Of a DNA stretch of 64,000 nucleotides, positions 51,267 through 62,126 are shown in pieces. Both the position numbers and the translations under genes were made by a program. Position 1 is the first letter of the stretch; every line of letters begins with the position of its first letter. Source of the DNA: Streptomyces corallincola (GTDB taxonomy: Bacteria > Actinomycetota > Actinomycetes > Streptomycetales > Streptomycetaceae); assembly GCF_019104725.1 (NCBI RefSeq), contig NZ_JAHRXF010000003.1, positions 186,001 through 250,000 on the forward strand, in the 5' to 3' direction. The notes under the pieces are model-generated. The model saw only the letters and a program-made list of their open reading frames with translations. It did no database searches and was not told where the DNA came from.

Positions 51267-53717
51267 ATGACGGACGGAACTGCTGCGCGGGGGTCTGGGG
51301 ACATGGAGAGCGACGGGACGCGGGACGCACGCGGCACGCGACAGCCCGGCGTACCCCGGCCGACCACACCGCCGAGTGGCCCGGCCCTGCCGACATCCGG
51401 GGCAGCGGCGTACCCGCCCGCACCGCCGCTCCCGCCCCGCCCCGCCCACCTGCCCGGAGCCGGTCGGGTGGAGGCGCCGGACTCCAGGTCCGGCGGCCTG
51501 CTGGGCTGGCTGCGCACCCCCCGGGCCGACGCCCAGCCGGGGCTGTGGCGCTTCGGATACCGCCCCCGCCCCGAGGACGCGCCCGACCGGGTCCCCGACC
51601 GTGCCCTGCTGACCGGGGCGGGCGGGGCGCTCGCCGCCGCCCTCCTCGTGTGGTCGCTGTGGGCCAACGACCTCGTGCCGCACAAGAACATCCTGCTGGA
51701 ACTGGTGACGCCGTCGGACTGGTGGGGCCTCGGCGCCCACCCCCCCCAGGCGGCGCTGACGGCACGCACCCTCTACGACAGCCTCTTCGCCACCCTCGTC
51801 CTCTACTACTGCGGCCGGATCGGCAACTGGAAGGAAGTCGCGCAGCGGTACATCGTCAGCCGCCCGCAGCCCTCCCGCGCCCTCCGGGCCGCCGTGATCG
51901 GCGCGCTGATCGCCTGGCTGGTCGTCTGGCGCGAAGTGCTCCCCTATGAGGGACTCGCCGTGAACCTGCTCCCCTCGAACTGGTTCTACGGAGCCACCAC
52001 CGAGGACGTAGTCCAGCGCATTCGCGTACTCAACACGGTGCTCACCCTGCTGGTGCTGTGGCCGTTCGCCGTGCTGGGCGGCTGGCGGAGCCTGCTCGGC
52101 GGTCGGCGCCGGACGGAGCCCGCGGACGCGCCCGCGCGGGAGAGCGAGACCGCGACCCCGGCCGACTGGCCCGAGCTGCGCTCCCACGGTCAGCACGCCG
52201 TCGCCGACCGGCTGGCGGAAGAGGCGGGCGCCGGACGGATGAACGACGTGGACTACGCCCGTATCCGCCGGGCCTGGGCCTCCGTCACCGCCGACCCCGC
52301 GCGCCTGGACGCGTTCACCTCGTCCGTGCTCCGGGAGGGCGCACTGGCCTGCGCGCATCCATCTGGGCAGCGGGACCTGCCGGGCCGTGCGGCGGTGCAC
52401 GACCTGCTGGTCTCGCAGGTGCGCGTCGGCCGGTACGCGGACGACGAACGCAACCCGGCCGCACGCCGCGGCGTGGGCGCCGCCGTTGACCCCGGCACGC
52501 TGGGCACCTCCCTGCTGGCCGTCGGGCCGTCCGGGTCGGGCAAGACCGAGCGCCTCGTACGGCCCGTCACCGAGTCCCTGGCCCTCCAGGCGCTGGCCGG
52601 AGAGGCGGCTCTGGTCGTGGTCTCCTCCGCCGGAACCCCGCTCGGCGCCGACCACGCCTACGACGTGGTGGTACGCCCCGGCGACCAGGAATCGGTGTAC
52701 GACCTGGACCTGTACGGCGGTACCGACGACCCGGACGAGGCCGCGGCCCAGCTGGCGGAAGCCCTGGTGGGTGACCTGGGCGAGGTGGACCTGCGCCGAG
52801 CGGGGGCCGTGCTCGCCCAGTTGCTGGGACCCTTCCGGGCCGCCCGGAGCCGGTTCCCCTCCGTGGCGGAGCTGCGCGGCCTCCTGGACGGGGCACCGGC
52901 CCTGCTCGACGGGCTGAGGGCGGAACTCGACCCCGGAACGTATCCGGCGCTGCACCGTGAACTCGACGCGCGGGCCCGGCAGGCCGGGATTCCGGGCGAT
53001 CCGGGGATCGTCCTCGCGGACCGGATCGCCTGCCTCGACCGCCCGGCCTTCGCCGGCTTCTTCGACACCTCGCCCGCCGCCCGGCCCTTCACTCTGCGCT
53101 CGCTCGACCATCCGCTGCGGGTCCGGGTCGATCTGCCCGACCGAGCGCATCCGGAGGCGGCGCGACTGCTTACGCGGCTGCTGCTCGTCCAGTTCACGGC
53201 CGCCATGACGGCCCGCAGGGACCGGTCGCTGTTCGCGTGCCTCGTCGTGGACGACGCCACCCAGGCGGTCACCGCCGGGTCCGTACGCGCGCTGCGCGGG
53301 CTGCGGCAGAACAACGCCGGTGTCGTCCTGAACCTCCGGGCTCTCGCGGACGTTCCCGAGCCGCTGCGCCAGCCGCTGCTGGCCTCGGTCGGCTGTCACG
53401 CCGCCTTCTCCGGCGTCACCACCTGGGAGGGTGCCCTCTTCGCCCAGGTGTGGGGCACCGAGTGGGTCGAGACCACGGAGGTCGCCAAACACACGGTGTT
53501 CGCCGACCGGCCGCTGACGCGGATGATCCACGCGGTACGGAAACTGGGCACCGGCAAGGCGGTCACCACGGACGCCGTGACGGTGCGGAAGGTCGAACGC
53601 GAGCGCTGGTCCGCCTCCGAGCTTGCTCACGGGGTGCCGCCGGGGCATGCGGTGCTGTCGTTGACGTCGGTGCGGGGGGAGCACGCTCCGCCGTTGTTGG
53701 TGGATCTGCGGGGGTGA
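51267..53717 (+). CDS. VirD4/TraD-like membrane-anchored ATPase
   Basis: Protein of 816 aa. The N-terminus (1-75) is Pro-rich; about four membrane segments lie at 113-285. A large soluble ATPase domain has Walker A GPSGSGKT (420-427) and Walker B LFACLVVDDATQ (Asp662, Asp663), with a late VLSLTSVRGEHAPPLLVDLRG. The order resembles conjugative coupling proteins, but there is no relaxase, transfer gene or integrase nearby; it sits between gabT and a PucR gene. Its substrate, DNA or protein, is unknown. Similar chromosomal proteins are annotated only as ATP/GTP-binding proteins in streptomycetes. Confidence 0.8.
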   Translation: MTDGTAARGSGDMESDGTRDARGTRQPGVPRPTTPPSGPALPTSGAAAYPPAPPLPPRPAHLPGAGRVEAPDSRSGGLLGWLRTPRADAQPGLWRFGYRPRPEDAPDRVPDRALLTGAGGALAAALLVWSLWANDLVPHKNILLELVTPSDWWGLGAHPPQAALTARTLYDSLFATLVLYYCGRIGNWKEVAQRYIVSRPQPSRALRAAVIGALIAWLVVWREVLPYEGLAVNLLPSNWFYGATTEDVVQRIRVLNTVLTLLVLWPFAVLGGWRSLLGGRRRTEPADAPARESETATPADWPELRSHGQHAVADRLAEEAGAGRMNDVDYARIRRAWASVTADPARLDAFTSSVLREGALACAHPSGQRDLPGRAAVHDLLVSQVRVGRYADDERNPAARRGVGAAVDPGTLGTSLLAVGPSGSGKTERLVRPVTESLALQALAGEAALVVVSSAGTPLGADHAYDVVVRPGDQESVYDLDLYGGTDDPDEAAAQLAEALVGDLGEVDLRRAGAVLAQLLGPFRAARSRFPSVAELRGLLDGAPALLDGLRAELDPGTYPALHRELDARARQAGIPGDPGIVLADRIACLDRPAFAGFFDTSPAARPFTLRSLDHPLRVRVDLPDRAHPEAARLLTRLLLVQFTAAMTARRDRSLFACLVVDDATQAVTAGSVRALRGLRQNNAGVVLNLRALADVPEPLRQPLLASVGCHAAFSGVTTWEGALFAQVWGTEWVETTEVAKHTVFADRPLTRMIHAVRKLGTGKAVTTDAVTVRKVERERWSASELAHGVPPGHAVLSLTSVRGEHAPPLLVDLRG

Positions 53718-53821
53718 GGTGAGGGGGGTGTGACGGTGAGGCAGAATTCGGGTGGGCCGTTCATACGCGGCGGCCAAATACCCGTCCCGGCGCAGTCCGG
53801 TCAGTCGCACCAGAAGGCCCC

Positions 53822-55447
53822 ATGCCCCCGACACTCGCCTCGCTCGTCCACCACTCCGCGCTGAAGCTGACCGTGCGGGCGGGGGAGGGGCGGCTGGACG
53901 TGCCGGTGCGGTGGGCGCATGTCAGCGAGCTGCCCGACCCGGTGCCGTACATGGAGGGCGGGGAGCTGCTGCTGATCACCGCGCTCAAGCTGGACGCCGA
54001 CGACCCGGACGTCATGCGGCGGTACGTGAAGCGGCTGGCCGGAGCCGGAGTGGTGGGCCTCGGCTTCGCGGTCGGTGTCAACTACGACGAGGTCCCGGAG
54101 GCACTGGTGCGCGCGGCCGAGGACGCCGGGCTGCCGCTGCTGGAGGTCCCCCGCCGCACCCCCTTCCTCGCCATCAGCAAGGCCGTCTCGGCCGCCATCG
54201 CCGCCGACCAGTACCGCGCCGTCACCGCCGGGTTCGCCGCCCAGCGCGAGCTGACCCGGCAGACCCTCGGCGCCGGCCCCGAAGGACTCCTCACCGCCCT
54301 CGCCGCCCAGGTCAACGGCTGGGCCGCGCTCTACGACGCCTCCGGCACCGTCGTGGCCGCCGCCCCCGAGTGGGCCGCCCGCCGCGCCGCCCGCCTCACC
54401 GGCGACGTCGAGCGGCTGCGCGAACGCCCCGCCCCCGCCTCCTCCGTCGTCGCCGACCCCGACCTCACCGACGCCGCCGCCGACGACCGCGTCGAGCTCC
54501 ACTCCCTCGGCACCGGCCGCCGCCCCCGCGCCGCCCTCGCCGTCGGCACCGCGGCCGCCCTCGGCACCGCCGAGCGCTACGCCGTGCACTCCGCCATCGC
54601 CCTGCTCACCCTCACCACCGAACGCAGCCGCTCCCTCCAGGACGCCGAACAGCGCGTCGGCGCGGCCGTCCTGCGCATGCTGCTCGCCGGGGAACCCGAC
54701 CACGCCCGCGCGGTCGCCGGGGACCTGTACGGCGGCCTCCTCGACGCGCCGTTCCGGCTGATCGTCGCCGAACCGCCCTCCGGGCCCGCCGCGCGCGAGC
54801 GGACGGCGGACGCCGGTACGGAGGCGCTGGACGCGCTCGCGGAGGCCGTGGAGTCGGCCGCCGCGCGCGCCGGGGAGGCCGTCCTCGTCGTGGCCGAGGC
54901 GGACCGGCTGATGGTGCTGGCCGCCGACGGCGGCGCCGCCGTGGCCGCCTGCGAGGCCCACGCGGCGGCGCTGGAGGCCCGCCGCACCGGCCCCGACCAG
55001 CAGCAGTCCGCCGGGGACGAGGGCGCGCTGATCGCCGGGATGTCCGGCCCGAGCGGCCCGATCGCCGCCGCGGCCGCCTACAAGCAGGCCGAACAGGCGC
55101 TGTCCGTGGCCCGGCGGCGCGGCCGGGTCCTGGTCGAGCACGAGCGGCTCGCGGCGGGCTCCGTGCTGCCGCTGCTGGCCGACGACGCGGTCAGGGCGTT
55201 CGCCGACGGTCTGCTGCGGGCGCTGCGCGAACACGACGCGACCGGCCGCGGCGACCTCGTCGCCTCGCTGCGCGCCTGGCTCTCCCGGCACGGCCAGTGG
55301 GACGCCGCCGCCGCCGACCTCGGCGTCCACCGCCACACCCTGCGCTACCGCATGCGCCGCGTCGAGGAGATCCTCGGCCGCTCCCTCGACGACCCGGACG
55401 CCCGCATGGAACTCTGGCTCGCCCTGAAGGCCACGTCCCCCGAGTAG
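53822..55447 (+). CDS. PucR family transcriptional regulator
   Basis: Regulator of 541 aa. N-terminal PucR sensory domain (about 1-125; WAHVSELPDPVPYMEGGELLLITALKL), a GGDEF-like middle region (about 280-400) and a C-terminal helix-turn-helix of the PucR/CdaR type (WLSRHGQWDAAAADLGVHRHTLRYRMRRVEEILGRSLDDPDARMELWLAL). Members control purine, GABA or amine catabolism. It is followed in the same direction by an aldehyde dehydrogenase and preceded by gabT, so regulation of GABA or amine use is plausible. Confidence 0.92.
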   Translation: MPPTLASLVHHSALKLTVRAGEGRLDVPVRWAHVSELPDPVPYMEGGELLLITALKLDADDPDVMRRYVKRLAGAGVVGLGFAVGVNYDEVPEALVRAAEDAGLPLLEVPRRTPFLAISKAVSAAIAADQYRAVTAGFAAQRELTRQTLGAGPEGLLTALAAQVNGWAALYDASGTVVAAAPEWAARRAARLTGDVERLRERPAPASSVVADPDLTDAAADDRVELHSLGTGRRPRAALAVGTAAALGTAERYAVHSAIALLTLTTERSRSLQDAEQRVGAAVLRMLLAGEPDHARAVAGDLYGGLLDAPFRLIVAEPPSGPAARERTADAGTEALDALAEAVESAAARAGEAVLVVAEADRLMVLAADGGAAVAACEAHAAALEARRTGPDQQQSAGDEGALIAGMSGPSGPIAAAAAYKQAEQALSVARRRGRVLVEHERLAAGSVLPLLADDAVRAFADGLLRALREHDATGRGDLVASLRAWLSRHGQWDAAAADLGVHRHTLRYRMRRVEEILGRSLDDPDARMELWLALKATSPE

Positions 55448-55641
55448 GCCGCCCCACGCCGTCGGTCCCCGGTCCCCGGTCCCCGGGCGGGCGACGCCCG
55501 ACCCGACCTCGCCATTCCGTAGCAACGCCCCCGCCCACCCGTACGTCCCGGACAAGCCCGCCCCGCACCTCCCCGCCCTACCGTGGGGGAGGAAGACGTA
55601 CGGACCGTACGGACATCGACGCGGAAGGGCGGGGAGCGCAC

Positions 55642-57099
55642 ATGCCCCAGGACAACTCTGTGGGGGCCGCCTTCTGGCTCGCCGGGCGACAGGCGGCCGG
55701 GGAGGGGTCCTTCGAGGTCACCTCCCCGTGGGACGGACGGCCGGTGGGCCGGGTGTCGGTGCCGACGGACGCCCAGGTCGAGGAGGCCGTGGCCGCCGCG
55801 TACGCCGTACGGGACGAGTTCGCCGCGACCCCGGCGCACGTGCGTGCCGCCGCCCTGGACCACGTGGCCGAGCGGCTGGCCGAGCGCACCGAGGAGATCG
55901 CGCTGCTGATCTCCGCCGAGAACGGCAAGCCGGTGAAGTGGGCGCGCGGCGAGGTCGGCCGGGCGGTCTCCGTGTTCCGGTTCGCCTCCGAGGAGGCCCG
56001 CCGGTTCAACGGCGGCGAGGCGCAGCGGCTGGACACCGACGCGGGCGGCCAGGGACGGCTGGCGCTGACCCGGCGCTTCCCCAAGGGTGTCGTGCTGGGC
56101 ATCGCCCCCTTCAACTTCCCGCTGAACCTGTGCGCGCACAAGGTCGCCCCGGCCGTCGCCGCCGGTGTGCCGATCATCCTCAAGCCCGCCCCGGCCACCC
56201 CGCTGTCCGCGCTGGTCCTGGGCGAGCTGCTGGCCGAGACCGACCTGCCCGCCGGTTCCTGGTCGGTGCTGCCGGTCGCCAACGAGCGCATGCCCGCGCT
56301 GGTCCAGGACGAGCGCCTGCCGGTGATCTCCTTCACCGGCTCCGAGAAGGTCGGTTACGCGATCATGGACAGCGTGCCGCGCAAGCACTGCACGCTGGAG
56401 CTGGGCGGCAACGGCGCGGCCGTGGTCCTCGGGGACTACGCCTCCGACGCGGACCTCGACTGGGCGGCGACCCGCATCGCCACCTTCTCCAACTACCAGG
56501 GCGGCCAGTCCTGCATCTCCGTGCAGCGGGTCATCGCCGACACCGCCGTGTACGACCGCCTGCTGCCCCGTATCGTCGCCGCCGTCGAGGCACAGGTCAC
56601 CGGTGACCCCTCCGACGCGGCCACCGACGTCGGCCCGCTGGTCAGCGAGGACGCCGCCCGGCGCGTCGAGTCCTGGGTGGACGAGGCGGTCGTGGCCGGT
56701 GCCACGCTCCTCACCGGCGGCAAGCGCGACGGCGCCTCCTACGCGCCGACCGTCCTCACCGGCGTGCCCGCCGACACCACCCTCGCCCGCGAGGAGGTCT
56801 TCGGCCCCGTCCTGACCGTGACGCGGGTGGACGGCGAGGCCGAGGCGTTCGCCGCCGTCAACGACTCCAAGTACGGCCTCCAGGCGGGCGTCTTCACCCA
56901 CGACGTCCAGGCCGCCTTCCGCGCCCACCGCGCGCTGGAGGTCGGCGGCGTGGTCGTCGGCGACGTCCCCTCCTACCGTGCCGACCAGATGCCGTACGGC
57001 GGTGCCAAGCAGTCCGGCGTCGGCCGCGAGGGCGTGCGGTACGCGATGGACGACTACACCTACGAGCGCGTCCTGGTCCTCACCGGTCTCGCGCTGTAG
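55642..57099 (+). CDS. Aldehyde dehydrogenase (semialdehyde-type candidate)
   Basis: Aldehyde dehydrogenase of 485 aa. GIAPFNFPLNLCAHKVAPAVAAG, Glu253 in TLELGGNGAAVVLGD, Cys291 in GGQSCISVQR and REEVFGPVLTV are complete. The APFNFPLN variant and GGQSC context point to the lactaldehyde/phosphonoacetaldehyde/semialdehyde branch rather than to the two NAGQDC/NTGQDC enzymes elsewhere in the window. Near gabT and PucR, succinate semialdehyde is the best contextual guess. ATG 55642 with GGGGAG upstream. Confidence 0.88.
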   Translation: MPQDNSVGAAFWLAGRQAAGEGSFEVTSPWDGRPVGRVSVPTDAQVEEAVAAAYAVRDEFAATPAHVRAAALDHVAERLAERTEEIALLISAENGKPVKWARGEVGRAVSVFRFASEEARRFNGGEAQRLDTDAGGQGRLALTRRFPKGVVLGIAPFNFPLNLCAHKVAPAVAAGVPIILKPAPATPLSALVLGELLAETDLPAGSWSVLPVANERMPALVQDERLPVISFTGSEKVGYAIMDSVPRKHCTLELGGNGAAVVLGDYASDADLDWAATRIATFSNYQGGQSCISVQRVIADTAVYDRLLPRIVAAVEAQVTGDPSDAATDVGPLVSEDAARRVESWVDEAVVAGATLLTGGKRDGASYAPTVLTGVPADTTLAREEVFGPVLTVTRVDGEAEAFAAVNDSKYGLQAGVFTHDVQAAFRAHRALEVGGVVVGDVPSYRADQMPYGGAKQSGVGREGVRYAMDDYTYERVLVLTGLAL

Positions 57100-57125
57100 C
57101 CCACGGGGAGCCCGGCACCCCAGAA

Positions 57126-57172
57126 CGACGGCCCGCGCCGCCCCTCGCAGGAGGGCGTGGCGCGGGCCGTCG
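57126..57172. terminator. Terminator between aldehyde dehydrogenase and lamin-tail gene
   Basis: 14-bp stem CGACGGCCCGCGCC (57126-57139) with GGCGCGGGCCGTCG (57159-57172) and a 19-nt loop, between convergent genes. Confidence 0.8.
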
Positions 57173-57181
57173 CCGTGCGGG

Positions 57182-57646
57182 TCAGCAGTACTTGGCGCTG
57201 CCGTCGCGCGAGGTCCAGGAGCAGGAGTCCACCTTGGAACCGCTGGACCTGGTCAGCGTCGCGGTGTCCCGGTCGTTGTTCCAGACGTAGGCGCGGCGGC
57301 CCTGGTACTTGTCGGACGAGGTGTCGCGGCCCGAACCGGTGTGGATCTTCATGTACTTGTGGGCGCCGATGGTGACATTCGGGAACGTGTACCGGTGGTT
57401 GGAGGCGTCCTTCAGCACCCAGCCCCTCAGCGAGACCGACGAACCGGCGGTGTTCCGGATCTGCACCCACTCGCCGTTCAGGCTGGAGTTGGAGCGGGTG
57501 TCGGAGCCGGGGCTGTCGAACCAGACGCGGTAGATCTGGACCCCGCCGGAGGCGGCCTGGGCCGGGGCGGCGGAGAGCAGCGTGGCGGAGAGCAGGGCGG
57601 CACCCGCGAGAGCGGGCAGGGCGGCGCGCAGACGCACAGCGGACAT
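57182..57646 (-). CDS. Secreted lamin-tail-domain protein
   Basis: Protein of 154 aa with signal peptide 1-31 (ending AQA). The mature ~123 residues form one lamin-tail (LTD) domain: VQIYRVWFDSPGSDTRSNSSLNGEWVQIRNTAGSSVSLRGWVLKD, then YTFPNVTIGAHKYMKIHTGSGRDT and RRAYVWNNDRDTATLTRSSG. Two cysteines near the C-terminus (DSCSW, KYC) could form a disulfide. The family is common as secreted single-domain proteins in Streptomyces; the role is unknown. ATG 57646. Confidence 0.9.
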   Translation of the reverse strand: MSAVRLRAALPALAGAALLSATLLSAAPAQAASGGVQIYRVWFDSPGSDTRSNSSLNGEWVQIRNTAGSSVSLRGWVLKDASNHRYTFPNVTIGAHKYMKIHTGSGRDTSSDKYQGRRAYVWNNDRDTATLTRSSGSKVDSCSWTSRDGSAKYC

Positions 57647-57913
57647 CAGGAGATCCCCCCAGGATCAAGGAACGCACGACGGGTGGGACGTGCGTGGTGA
57701 GACACCGTGGGCCCGGCGGTCGCGGCCCGAAGTGAAGTGGTATCACAGGATCTTCACTTGAGTTTCACGAACGGGAAACAGGGGTGTGCGGGAACCGTCC
57801 CGGTCACGTCCGGCACCCGCCCCGCCCGCCCGGACCACCCCGCCCGACCCCGCCGACACCCCCGCGAGGGACGCCGTGTCCGTGTCGCCGGGCCGGGCGG
57901 CCACAATGGGGGG

Positions 57914-59179
57914 ATGACCGACAGTCCCGCCCGTCCCGCGCCCCTCGCAGACCCGCACCTCGCGTACGACCCATACGCCGGTGGCGGCCCGAAGGACGTG
58001 GTGATCCTCGGTTCCACCGGGTCCATCGGAACCCAGGCCATCGACCTCGTGCTGCGCAACCCCGGCCGCTTCCGGGTCACCGCCCTGTCCGCCCACGGCA
58101 GCCGTACCGACCTCCTCGCCGAGCAGGCGCACCGGCTCCGGGTACGGACCGTGGCCGTCGCCCGCGAGGACGCCGTACCCGCGCTGCGCGAGGCGCTGGC
58201 CGCCCGGTACGGCGCGGGGGAGCCGCTGCCCGAACTGCTCGCCGGACCGGACGCCGCCGCACAGGTGGCCGCCTCCGCCTGCCACACCGTGCTCAACGGC
58301 ATCACCGGCTCCATCGGCCTCGCGCCCACCCTGGCCGCGCTGGGGGCGGGCCGCACCCTCGCCCTCGCCAACAAGGAGTCGCTGATCGTCGGCGGCCCGC
58401 TGGTGAAGGCGCTGGCCAAGCCCGGCCAGATCATCCCGGTGGACTCCGAGCACGCCGCGCTGTTCCAGGCACTGGCCGCCGGTACCCGCGCGGACGTGCG
58501 CAAGCTGGTCGTCACCGCGTCCGGCGGCCCGTTCCGCGGCCGGACCCGCGCCCAACTCGCCGACGTCACCGTCGAGGACGCCCTCGCCCACCCCACCTGG
58601 GCGATGGGCCCGGTCATCACGATCAACTCCGCGACCCTGGTCAACAAGGGCCTGGAGGTCATCGAGGCGCACCTGCTGTACGACATCCCGTTCGAACAGA
58701 TCGAGGTCGTCGTCCACCCGCAGTCCTACGTGCACTCGATGGTGGAGTTCACCGACGGCACCACGATCGCCCAGGCCACGCCCCCCGACATGGGCGGGCC
58801 GATCGCCGTCGGTCTGGGCTGGCCCGAACGGGTGCCGGACGCCGCGCCCTCCTTCGACTGGAGCAAGGCGTCCACCTGGGAGTTCTTCCCCCTCGACAAC
58901 GAGGCGTTCCCCTCCGTGGACCTCGCCCGGCATGTGGGGCGGCTCGCGGGCACCGCTCCGGCGGTGTTCAATGCCGCCAACGAGGAGTGCGTCGAGGCGT
59001 TCCGCGGCGGCGCGCTGCCCTTCAACGGAATCATGGAGACCGTCACCCGTGTCGTGGAGGAACACGGCACACCGGCGCCGGGAACTTCGCTCACCGTGTC
59101 GGACGTCCTCGAAGCGGAGACCTGGGCGCGGGCCCGGTCACGCGAACTGACCCACCGGAGCGCGGAGGCGCGTGCATGA
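57914..59179 (+). CDS. dxr: 1-deoxy-D-xylulose 5-phosphate reductoisomerase
   Basis: MEP-pathway enzyme of 421 aa making 2-C-methylerythritol 4-phosphate with [23 protein letters not shown] binds [33 protein letters not shown] (metal Asp/Glu), TASGGPFRG and [30 protein letters not shown] are catalytic-domain hallmarks. N-terminus has ~25 extra residues. The ATG at 57914 follows GGGGGG. The stop overlaps the start of the site-2 protease (ATGA). Confidence 0.96.
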   Translation: MTDSPARPAPLADPHLAYDPYAGGGPKDVVILGSTGSIGTQAIDLVLRNPGRFRVTALSAHGSRTDLLAEQAHRLRVRTVAVAREDAVPALREALAARYGAGEPLPELLAGPDAAAQVAASACHTVLNGITGSIGLAPTLAALGAGRTLALANKESLIVGGPLVKALAKPGQIIPVDSEHAALFQALAAGTRADVRKLVVTASGGPFRGRTRAQLADVTVEDALAHPTWAMGPVITINSATLVNKGLEVIEAHLLYDIPFEQIEVVVHPQSYVHSMVEFTDGTTIAQATPPDMGGPIAVGLGWPERVPDAAPSFDWSKASTWEFFPLDNEAFPSVDLARHVGRLAGTAPAVFNAANEECVEAFRGGALPFNGIMETVTRVVEEHGTPAPGTSLTVSDVLEAETWARARSRELTHRSAEARA

Positions 59180-60480
59180 CGACCCTGATGTTCATCCTCG
59201 GCATAGTGGTGTTCGCGTTCGGTCTGCTCGTCTCGATCGCGTGGCACGAGCTGGGGCACCTGTCCACGGCCAAGCTGTTCGGCATCCGGGTGCCGCAGTA
59301 CATGGTGGGCTTCGGCCCCACCGTGTGGTCGCGGAGGAAGGGCGACACCGAGTACGGCGTCAAGGCCATCCCGCTCGGCGGCTACATCCGCATGATCGGC
59401 ATGTTCCCGCCGGACGACGCGGGCCGGATCTCCGCCCGCTCCACCTCCCCGTGGCGCGGCATGATCGAGGACGCCCGCTCGGCGGCGTACGAGGAACTCC
59501 AGCCCGGTGACGAGACGCGGATGTTCTACACGCGCAGGCCGTGGAAGCGCGTCATCGTCATGTTCGCCGGACCCTTCATGAACCTGGTGCTGGCCGTCGC
59601 GCTGTTCCTGGTCGGCCTGATGGGCTTCGGCATCCAGCAGCAGACCACCACCGTCGCCTCGGTCTCCAAGTGCGTCATCGCGCAGGCCCAGAACCGCGAC
59701 ACCTGCCGCGCCTCCGACCCCGCCTCCCCGGCCGCGGCCGCCGGGATGCGCAACGGCGACAGGATCGTCTCCTTCGACGGGCACCGCACCGCCGAGTGGA
59801 ACACCCTCTCCGACCTGATCCGGGACAGCGCGGGCAGGACCGTCCCGATCGTGGTCGAGCGCGAGGGCAAGGACGTCACCCTCACCGCGAGGATCGCCAC
59901 CAACCAGGTCGCCAAGAAGGACTCCAGCGGCACCTACGTCCAGGGCCAGTACGTGAAGGCGGGCTTCCTCGGCTTCAGCGCCGCCCAGCAGGTCGAGCAG
60001 CTCGGCTTCGGCCAGTCCGTGACCTGGATGACCGACCGGGTCGGGGACGCCGTGGACTCCCTGGCCGCGCTGCCCGGCAAGATTCCCGCCCTGTGGAACG
60101 CCGCCTTCGACAACGGCCCCCGCGAGGCGGACTCCCCGGTCGGCATCGTCGGCGCCGCCCGCATCACCGGTGACATCGCCACCCTGCACATCCCCGCCTC
60201 GCAGCAGGTGGCGATGTTCGTGATGCTGCTCGCCGGGTTCAACCTCTCGCTGTTCCTGTTCAACATGCTCCCGCTGCTCCCGCTGGACGGCGGGCACATC
60301 GCGGGCGCCCTGTGGGAGGCGCTGCGGCGCAACCTCGCCCGCGTGCTGCGCCGCCCGGACCCCGGACCCTTCGACGTGGCCAAGCTGATGCCGGCGGCGT
60401 ACGTGGTGGCCGGGATCTTCGTCTGCTTCACCGTGCTGGTGCTCATCGCGGACGTCGTCAACCCGGTGAAGATCTCCTAG
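59176..60480 (+). CDS. RseP-like site-2 zinc metalloprotease
   Basis: Intramembrane protease of 434 aa. The HELGH zinc motif lies in the first membrane segment (H24, E25, H28). A PDZ domain occupies about 170-250 ([22 protein letters not shown]), and the second catalytic motif [11 protein letters not shown] contains the third zinc ligand. It has four membrane segments. Such enzymes cleave anti-sigma factors or membrane signal-peptide remnants. Placement between dxr and ispG is the usual actinobacterial order. Confidence 0.94.
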   Translation: MTTLMFILGIVVFAFGLLVSIAWHELGHLSTAKLFGIRVPQYMVGFGPTVWSRRKGDTEYGVKAIPLGGYIRMIGMFPPDDAGRISARSTSPWRGMIEDARSAAYEELQPGDETRMFYTRRPWKRVIVMFAGPFMNLVLAVALFLVGLMGFGIQQQTTTVASVSKCVIAQAQNRDTCRASDPASPAAAAGMRNGDRIVSFDGHRTAEWNTLSDLIRDSAGRTVPIVVEREGKDVTLTARIATNQVAKKDSSGTYVQGQYVKAGFLGFSAAQQVEQLGFGQSVTWMTDRVGDAVDSLAALPGKIPALWNAAFDNGPREADSPVGIVGAARITGDIATLHIPASQQVAMFVMLLAGFNLSLFLFNMLPLLPLDGGHIAGALWEALRRNLARVLRRPDPGPFDVAKLMPAAYVVAGIFVCFTVLVLIADVVNPVKIS

Positions 60481-60489
60481 CCGCACTCC

Positions 60490-60542
60490 GTTCACGACGG
60501 CGGACCTCCAGGTTCACGACAGCAGCCCTTCAGGTTCACGAC
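60490..60542 (+). repeat. 22-bp tandem repeat in rseP-ispG spacer
   Basis: GTTCACGAC recurs at 60490, 60512 and 60534 with an exact 22-bp period. The first two units share further bases (GTTCACGACRGC...CTYCAG). Just downstream of the protease stop. Confidence 0.75.
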
Positions 60543-60552
60543 AGTGATGTCC

Positions 60553-60583
60553 GGCGGCCCGGTACCCCGTGTACCGGGCCGCC
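60553..60583 (+). terminator. Terminator hairpin before ispG
   Basis: 13-bp perfect stem GGCGGCCCGGTAC (60553-60565) with GTACCGGGCCGCC (60571-60583), 5-nt loop, 73 bp after the protease stop. Confidence 0.82.
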
Positions 60584-60708
60584 ATCCATCGGGTGGGTCT
60601 GCCGGGTGGGAGGTGCCCGCGCCGGGGACGGTGCCGTAATCTCGAAGCCTGGAGCCCGCCGTTCACGGGACCGGATTCCTGACTTCACGACTTGGGGTTG
60701 CACAGCAG

Positions 60709-61866
<1,158 letters not shown>

Positions 61867-61895
61867 CCCCCCCCGGGACTGTGTACGTCGTCACA

Positions 61896-61920
61896 GGGCG
61901 CCGCTTCCCGAGCGGCGCCC
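61896..61920 (+). terminator. Terminator after ispG
   Basis: 10-bp stem GGGCGCCGCT (61896-61905) with AGCGGCGCCC (61911-61920), 5-nt TCCCG loop, 30 bp past the stop. Confidence 0.8.
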
Positions 61921-62126
61921 TCGCGCGTCCCCACCCCTTCCCCGCCCCGTCCCCGGTCCGCCCCCAACTCGGAACCCCGCCCCGGAATCCGACCCGGAGC
62001 CCTCGTCCCCGTACCCCGGAGGACACCACTCCCGCCCCCGTCGGCCCACCCCTCACGCGGAGCGGCACCGGATGATTCCGGCGGGTACAGTGCGGAGATC
62101 AGCAGACCTGAGGTGAGGCCCCGCCC

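Noticed and set aside
51267..53717. Integrative conjugative element around the VirD4-like ATPase
   Set aside because: No integrase, relaxase, replication gene, att repeat or base-composition break is visible on either side.
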